Assembly (NCBI GenBank): GCA_030407085.1 | Contig: CM059585.1 | Coordinates: forward strand, 110,783,501 to 110,847,500 | Reading direction: 5' to 3' | DNA: 64,000 nt | From: Trichopria drosophilae | Lineage: Eukaryota; Arthropoda; Insecta; Hymenoptera; Diapriidae | In this document: positions 57,818 through 64,000 of the stretch, one piece after another | Position numbering within the stretch: position 1 is the stretch's first letter | Layout: each line of letters starts with the position of its first letter | The notes under the pieces: model-generated | Told to the model about the DNA's origin: nothing | Seen by the model: only the letters and a program-made list of their open reading frames with translations | Databases searched by the model: none | Made by a program: the position numbers and the translations under genes

Positions 57818-60240
57818 ATAAGCGTGACAAGAAAAGGAGTGATGAATCGAGAAACAAAGAGCTGAAGAGGAAAGAAGAAAAAGAACGAGAGCTGAAGAGA
57901 AAAGAAGAAAAAGAACGAGAGCTGAAGAGAAAAGAAGAAAGAGAACAAGAGCTGAAGAGAAAAGAAGAAGAAGAACGAGTGCTGAAGAGAAAAGAAGAAA
58001 AAGAAAAAGAGCTCAAACGAAAAGAAGAGAAAGAAAAAGAGCTCAAGCGAAAAGAAGAGAAAGAAAAAGAGCTTAAAGGAAAAGAAGAGAAAGAAAAAGA
58101 TCTTAAAATAAAAGAAGAAAAAGAAAAAGAGCTTAAAAGAAAAGAAGAAAAAGAGCTCAAGCAAAAAGAAGAAAAAGAAAAAGAGCTCAAGAGAAAAGAA
58201 GAAAAAGAAAAAGAGCGCAAGCGAAAAGAAGAGAAAGAAAAACAGCTCAAGCGAAAAGAAGAAAAAGAAAAAGAGCTCAAGCGAAAAGAAGAGAAAGAAA
58301 AAGAGCTCAAGCGAAAAGAAGAGAAAGAAAAAGAGCTCAAGCGAAAAGAAGAGAAAGAAAAAGAGCTCAAGCGAAAAGAAGAAAAAGAAAAAGAGCTCAA
58401 GCGAAAAGAAGAGAAAGAAAAAGAGCTCAAGCGAAAAGAAGAGAAGGACAAAGAGCTCAAGCGAAAAGGAGAGAAAGAAAAGGAGCTTAAAAGAAAAGAA
58501 GAAAAAGAACGAGAGCTGAAGAGAAAAGAAGAAGAAGAAAAAGAGCTCAAGCGAAAAGAAGAAAAAGAAAAAGAGCTCAAGCGAAAAGAAGAAAAAGAGG
58601 TAAAACGTAAAGAAGAAAAAGAGCTACAACGTAAAGAAGAGAAAGAAAAGGAAAGCCGAAAGAGTCACTCGAAAGAATCCTCCAAATCGAATTCGTCGCA
58701 CAGTTCTTCCAGCAGCAGATCTACGGACGAAAAATCAAATAAATCCGAGCACAGCAAACCAAAAGATTCCGAGGAGAAGATGAATGGCAAAGAAAAGAAT
58801 CGACAGTTGTCAGGTGACGAAGAAGGCGGTATCGACTCCAATTCAGGCACAAGTTTTGCCGAAGCTCTTGGAATGTGCACTGCACCAAAGGCAAGGAAAC
58901 GGAAGAGCGAAAAGTTGAATTCATCTTCCAAGAAAATCAAATTGGATTCGACTTCATCGAGCATCAGCAAATATCAGTTTGTCAAACTTAGCAACGGACA
59001 GACTAAGGTAAGAATTAGATCTATATATACTAAATAATTGAAGATAAAACAAACGAAGTTGATATATTGTATAACCTCCGCATTCAAATTGTTCAATTCA
59101 ATTGTGACATATTGTAATCATTGTTCTTTCAATTTTTAATTCATCTAATTTATTATTTTACTCAGAGTTATTACAATATCATACTTTTTTAGGATAAAAA
59201 ATGTATAACTGGTTTTTTATTATTTCAGACGGTGGATTTGCTCTCGTCAGATGTACAGCTTGAGCCGTTACAAGCCGACTTGGTAAAAACGTTGCCGGAT
59301 ATCGATCATCGTCATAATTCGTATCAAGCCCATGCTACTAAGAATCCAATGAACTCCAAATTCCAGGAAGATATCGCATTGAGCCAATTCTTGCATACGA
59401 AAACACAAAGGACCAAAGTTTTCTCAGGAAACAAAACGAAAAATACAACTATTCCAACATTGTACGATAGTTGTGTACGAGTGCTCATTGATAACATTGA
59501 TTCCCTCGAAGCGACTGGCGGAGTTCCGGCTTACATTCTAAAGCCAGTTTTGGAACAGGCAACGCCCGCTCAACTATTTAAGTTGGAACACCACAATTCG
59601 TACCTTGTGGGAGAAACCGAAGAAATGTGGAAATACCACTGCTATAAAGAATTCCGCCTTAGGCAGCGAGAGGAAATGGAAACTTATCGCGAAATGTACA
59701 TGGTAAGTAATCGTTAACTATTCCATTCAATAACTGATAAATCTTTTAATTTTGAGACTTGTAAATAATAAAATTTTGATATTTCAGAGGTGTTTGGACG
59801 AGCGCGAAGCTAGATTGAAGAGTGTGACGGCAAGCATTAAGTCCTCTAAAAGCAAATCAAATCCTGTACGAACAGTAAAATTGGCTTATGTCGACGATGT
59901 GGTCAAGCCTCCAATCGAAGTACTGAGGAAGCAAGCGAAGAACGGCACTGCTAATAGTACTTCAACTTGCGATATTAAAAAGAAATTGATATGTGGAGCA
60001 GCCGGTACTAGCGGAACTGCCAGTACCAGTGGAAGTGTCAATAATGGCGGAAGTTCTAGCAGCAGTGGCAGTAGTGCACGACCAAGTAGCAGCAACGGAG
60101 CTACCAATCCAGTCGCTTCGTCGCCTTCAGTGCGAACTGTTCCAGCACCTCGAGTTGTTAGAATGAAAGCAGGAAAGAAAGTAAGAGCACCATTGATGGC
60201 GAAAGTATTGCAACAGATGAAAGGACGTTGCAGACGATAG
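57818..60240 (+). CDS. EloA: Elongin A, C-terminal three exons
   Basis: Exons run from about 57818 (true start unknown) to 59007, 59229-59702 and 59788-60240 (TAG), in phase with GT-AG introns; about 705 aa are visible. The first exon has more than 20 copies of a ten-residue ELKRKEEKEK repeat (about 57860-58640), a Ser/Lys-rich stretch and the conserved SFAEALGMC (about 58851). The second holds the BC-box-like TLYDSCVRVLIDNID (about 59460) that binds Elongin B/C, then GGVPAYILKPVLEQATPAQL and LVGETEEMWKYHCYKEF, the F-box-like core. The third is Ser/Gly/Thr-rich with a basic tail. Elongin A is the large subunit of the RNA polymerase II elongation factor SIII and also serves in a Cullin-type ubiquitin ligase. 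The N-terminal TFIIS-type domain is not found in this window; it may lie in the gap or upstream. Confidence 0.92.
57860..58640 (+). repeat. Coding 30-bp minisatellite within Elongin A
   Basis: Units of 30 bp (GAGCTCAAGCGAAAAGAAGA-type) encode ELKRKEEKEK with small changes; one unit is eight codons long. All changes keep the frame. The peptide should form a long charged single alpha-helix. Confidence 0.9.
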
Positions 60241-61560
60241 TCAATACCAGCCATAGGAACTGCCAATGAAAACGGTCATGAACGATCGCTCAGTGACCTG
60301 CGAATGTTGCTTTTTGAAGCAACGTGTTTCAGCCACTGATCTGTACAGAAACATTCAGTCTCACCAATGTAAAGTCGGAAAGTCTTCACTCGAACTCTTC
60401 GAAGCAATAAGAAGACTTCGATTAAATGCAGATCAGTGGTTTTCAGCGTACTGTATATAAATATCATTCCACACCATTTGTAAATTACGTTAGTACCAAT
60501 GTCGAATTTGAAACGAATTATCAACAGCGAAAGATATTTATTCGATACTTGCGATATTGAATCGATTAATTTTGAATACGAGAATTAGCATGGATATTTT
60601 TTGTACGAAATTTGCATTCGTACATCGAAGCGAAGAAGCCAAGAATGTTTTTTGAAGCTAATTTTTCAAACGTGAAAATTAACTCTCATCGATCTCACCT
60701 TTTGTGTTTCAAGCAATATATTCAACTGCAAACGTCACTTATGAGATATTTTTTAATTTACGCATTTTGTTCCGTGTATTAGAGAGTTAATTTAATTATT
60801 ATTGGTTTAAAATATAAATCCCAGTTCTTGTTTAATTCGGTTTTGCATGTAAATGCTACATTAACGAATGTTCTTGTAGTCGCAATGGCTGAAAACATTC
60901 AAGGAAGTTGAATGATGTAACCAGGAGTGAAGTTGAATACCGTGCATTTTCACTTGGACTACGCTTGCCATTCAGTGTGTCTATTGAAATATTAAAGAAC
61001 AAAGAGAACTTTGTTATAGAAAAACAAGAACTGTGGAAGTAAATGAAGACGTAAGCAAAGACCCACCATTTTGAAATCCTCAATCGAAAGCTTAAAAGAG
61101 AGAAAAAGTGATGAACACAACGGGATCGACTGTATACCAAAGCCCTCAAGTGTGATAAAACGAAGCTTATCTACGATGAAGAGTATCAAAATGGAGCCTG
61201 AAACCTTCATTATGTGAAAGTTCAAGTTCAAGCAAGTCTGCAATGTTCGCAATAACGTAAGTTTTCAACATATTAATTTGTTGAAACTAACAAACATTGC
61301 ATGAGCTTCCTTTTGCATAATACGTTTACTTTGATTACGGACTTGCATACGAATGACGAAAGTACAATAACTTAGATAATAAGTAAGATTAATATATAAA
61401 TTAGACGCAATATTTTATAGTTTTAGTTACTTTGTAGCTTTAGTTTTTCTTATTTTACGAATTGACAAGCTTAATTTTTTAAGAGCGCATTTACTTTGTA
61501 CAAATTTATTATTACTTATTATAAACGTGTTTTAGCTATTAATTAGAAATAAAAAAAAAA
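60241..61560 (+). other. Elongin A 3' UTR and flank
   Basis: No other gene is visible. An AATAAA at 61548-61553, followed by an A-run, is a candidate poly(A) site, though the UTR would be about 1.3 kb long. Confidence 0.4.
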
Positions 61561-62094
61561 CATAATTCCAAATGTAAATTATTCCTCTACCTTCAATTAT
61601 TTATTAATTCGCCAAAGAAATATTAAAAAAAAATGATAGATTAATCTTTTGAGGCTATGTTTATGGCTGCTTTAATCGAGATTTTCTTTCGACAATTCAT
61701 TTCTTTTAGTCGAACTGGTTGCAAATCTACTTCTAAATTTTTATTAACATGGGACGCTAAGAATATTTCTAGACTCTATTTAAACTACTAAGGATTAGAA
61801 ATTAATCTGACCCCATAATTCCAACATTCAAACACTTGCTTGTTATTATCATTGGTGATCATTCCTTGTTTTAATTTAATTACTAAGTAAAAATTCCTGA
61901 AGTGGCCCCCTCTATTTTAGCAAAGTTAAAAATCTTGAAATTAATTTTGCATTTTAAAGTTCTGGTGTCTGATAATGTGTTTACCTATTATAAAAGTTAT
62001 TGCTATATTAAAATTTGAAGCAAATTTTTTTTTAAATGCCTATAGATAGTAAAGATTTAACCCTCTGAAGCATTTTTTTCTTACATGATCGTCG

Positions 62095-62400
62095 CTTATT
62101 ACGAATCCGACCTTCGATTTTCAAAATTCAAAATGGTGGATCCAATATGGCGTACGGAAATGTTAAAAACCGAGTAATCAGCGACTCCATTCTCCAATTA
62201 AACCCTTCAAGCAAATCCAATCAATTTTTAATTTTGTCTTCAGCCATATTGGATCGGACATTTTGAATTTTGAAAACCTAAGTTCCCAATCGTAATCAAC
62301 GACCCCGAAACCCCCGAGTAACAAGTTTCAAGCAAATCCGATTAATTTTCAAGTTTTTGTCCGCCATATTGGTTCCGCCATATTGATTTTTGAAAAAATG
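62095..62400. repeat. Three degenerate units of about 100 bp
   Basis: TTCAAGCAAATCC(A/G)AT and GCCATATTGG(A/T)TC-type phrases recur in order with point changes, alternating with TTTTGAATTTTGAAAA-type phrases. Origin unknown. Confidence 0.5.
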
Positions 62401-62625
62401 ATCCCAGATTCGTTATTAGTGTCCAGAAATACTTCATCTAGATTTTTTCTACTTTTTTTATCCTGTAGTTTAGACACAATTACATTTGTAAAAACTACAG
62501 TAGAAAGAATTTTTTTTTAATTATTGCAAAATTCATTTCCAACTATTTTGAAGTGTTCTCATATTTAGTTAGTAAGTAAATTTTCCGATGTATATAGTGT
62601 ATTCCTGATATAAGTAATAAAGTCG

Positions 62626-62649
62626 ATTATTATTATTATTATTATTATC
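62626..62649. repeat. (TTA)n microsatellite
   Basis: Eight uninterrupted ATT units. It is the same repeat type used as target by the R4/Dong element but carries no insertion. Confidence 0.85.
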
Positions 62650-62802
62650 TGCAAACATTTTTCAAAATAAAAAAAAATGCCATGTTTTTTAGGTCTTTTT
62701 TTTTACTTTTCACAAATTTCTCCATGGAAATGGATTGGAAATGAATGAATGAAATGCATATATAAAAAGTGATCCCGATTGTTGTACATAAATAATATAC
62801 TG

Positions 62803-63326
62803 CAGTGGCCCTACTTCGGCGTCTTCTTCCCTTATTTTACCTCTTCTCCTCATCCTCACTACTGGCAGTATGAGAGAATAAAAACAGAGAGAGAGGAGAT
62901 ATGTACAGTAGGACCTCTCTTATTCTAATTGCCTTTCTTATACTAATTGTCGAGCCTCGCTTATTCTAATCGTTCCCCCACAAGTCTTCTCCCACTATCA
63001 CACGAAAAGTCAACGAAAAATATTGTCCACGAATCACAAGCGCGCAAGCAAAGTAAGTGGGGGTAAAGGGAAAATTAGAATAAGAGAGGTCGGCGCCATC
63101 TTGAAAAACTTTACTAATTAGAATAAGAGAGGTCCTACTGTATAGTGGCGTCCATCTTCACCTTTATGCACAAGCGCAAACAGCAGTCCGCACTCTTATG
63201 AACACTTTCAAATGGCGAATGGTGGGGGAACTCACGAGGGGAAGAATTTAACATAAGGGACGAAAAAAAGTTAAAATAAAGGACGCAGTTAAAATAATGG
63301 GAGTTAAAATAAGGGGAGGGCCACTG
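62803..63326. mobile_element. Outer pogo/Tigger-like MITE
   Basis: Ends CAGTGGCCCT and AGGGCCACTG; the arms share CTTATTTTA-type words. A second MITE is nested inside at 62906-63140. TA flanks are not clear at the left end. Confidence 0.6.
62906..63140. mobile_element. Inner pogo/Tigger-like MITE with TA duplication
   Basis: CAGTAGGACCTCTCTTATTC is exactly mirrored at the right end and TA flanks both sides (62904-62905 and 63141-63142). The CAGT start and TA target fit pogo/Tigger elements. Confidence 0.8.
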
Positions 63327-63329
63327 TAA

Positions 63330-64000
63330 TAGAATATTTTTTAAAAGCAATGGACGATTCAAAATGGCCGCGAAAATAAGCCTGTTTTTTCAAAATTGCC
63401 AATTCCTTGAAATAGGGATCGTAGAAAGATTTTTGTTAGTTTTATATAGATGATATAAATATTGACTTGTTTTGAACGAAAATTATAATAATTTTGAATT
63501 GATAAATTTTTGTTTTACTACAATTTATAGGTCAAACCAACTTCTTTTTTATTGTACCATCACTGAATTTCTCGTCAAAAATAACTAAAGAAATAATGTT
63601 TTCAAATTTTTAAAGAAGTATTTCATAGAGTTGGATTTTAAAAGTGGTGCCTCCCCTTAATTATAACTTTTATAATCAAGTAAATATTTGCATATCCTTC
63701 GGTAGACATATTATCAGATACCAAAACTTTAAAGTGCAATGATTAATTTAAAGATTTACATCTTTGCGAAAATAGAATGGACAAATTTCAGGAATTTTTA
63801 CTTTACTGCAAATACACATTTGATAAGGTTTAATTTTTCGACCGATTTATAAATTGAGATATTCTTAAATTGTTATCGTTTCTTTCTGTCATATATATAT
63901 ATAATAGAAATTAAAAATATTTAGTTTAACAAAAATCTAATATTACAGGAAGAGAAAAAAAAAACAAACAAAGGTTAATAGTGGAAGTTTTTTTGTAATA
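63330..64000. other. AT-rich end of window, no gene recognised
   Basis: Only a short (TA)n tract near 63892-63904 stands out. Confidence 0.4.

Noticed and set aside
57804..57818. Extreme polypyrimidine splice acceptor (C12 then AG) before the Elongin A exon
   Set aside because: The C-tract belongs to the suspected encoded gap, so neither the acceptor nor the exon start can be trusted.
57195..58580. Minus-strand Ser/Phe-rich and Gly-rich frames of 461 and 288 aa
   Set aside because: They are the antisense of the Elongin A Lys/Glu repeats joined to the A(C)15 array; the real gene is on the plus strand.
57292..59037. Polyproline extension fused in frame to Elongin A
   Set aside because: The frame is open through the array only because the array lacks stops; no Elongin A is known to have such an extension.
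1..64000. CRISPR arrays, operons or prokaryotic defence systems
   Set aside because: Spliced genes, microsatellites and eukaryotic retroelements show nuclear animal DNA; the tandem repeats are satellites and minisatellites without spacers.

Overview
This is a repeat-dense, AT-rich piece of an arthropod nuclear genome, most likely an insect and plausibly a hymenopteran. The support is spliced genes with GT-AG introns, an insect-type Elongin A, a distal-antenna-like pipsqueak protein, an R4/Dong-type non-LTR element in a TAA microsatellite, a BEL/Pao element, a Gypsy-type element and many foldback MITEs. The species cannot be named from the sequence.

Layout. 0.9-4.8 kb: minus-strand remnants of two multicopy animal gene families, one SAMD3-like and one with an MRFE-type motif. 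6.9-8.1 kb: 5' end of a Gypsy-type LTR element with a tRNA-Lys primer site and truncated gag. 8.7-14.3 kb: eight-exon minus-strand gene for a DDE-transposase-like protein, intact in its 3' half and frameshifted in its 5' half. 15.5-19.5 kb: decayed BEL/Pao element. 20.1-20.7 kb: last three exons of an unknown minus-strand gene with a tandem exon duplication. 20.76-25.73 kb: two tandem R4/Dong-clade insertions, one near full length with one nonsense codon and one internally deleted. 25.8-39.5 kb: almost only MITEs, nested inverted repeats, tRNA-derived SINE-like pieces and a GATC-rich dispersed repeat. 40.3-51.5 kb: a 162-bp satellite interrupted by a 3.1-kb insert carrying a distal-antenna-like gene, plus three copies of a module ('module R'), two of them inverted around exons of another gene. 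51.5-53.2 kb: decayed SAM-domain gene. 53.6-57.3 kb: foldback elements and a TATACA-rich tract. 57.8-60.2 kb: Elongin A, the one clearly functional host gene; its N-terminal exon is not found here. 60.2-64 kb: 3' UTR, intergenic DNA and two nested pogo-like MITEs.

A caution: the two A(C)15 arrays at 39.8 and 57.3 kb are each 499 bp, free of variation, bordered by repeats and in the same phase on a 16-base grid. They look like encoded assembly gaps, not DNA. The large Gly- or Pro-rich reading frames in them, and the apparent pyrimidine-rich splice site before Elongin A, should not be trusted.

The most interesting biology is (1) the module R family, which lies beside gene-like cargo in two places and whose homology stops at the stop codon of the distal-antenna-like gene; (2) the R4/Dong pair, in which one copy has a stop just before the endonuclease domain and the other keeps that domain as a stand-alone frame; and (3) the DDE-like gene with its sharply uneven damage.
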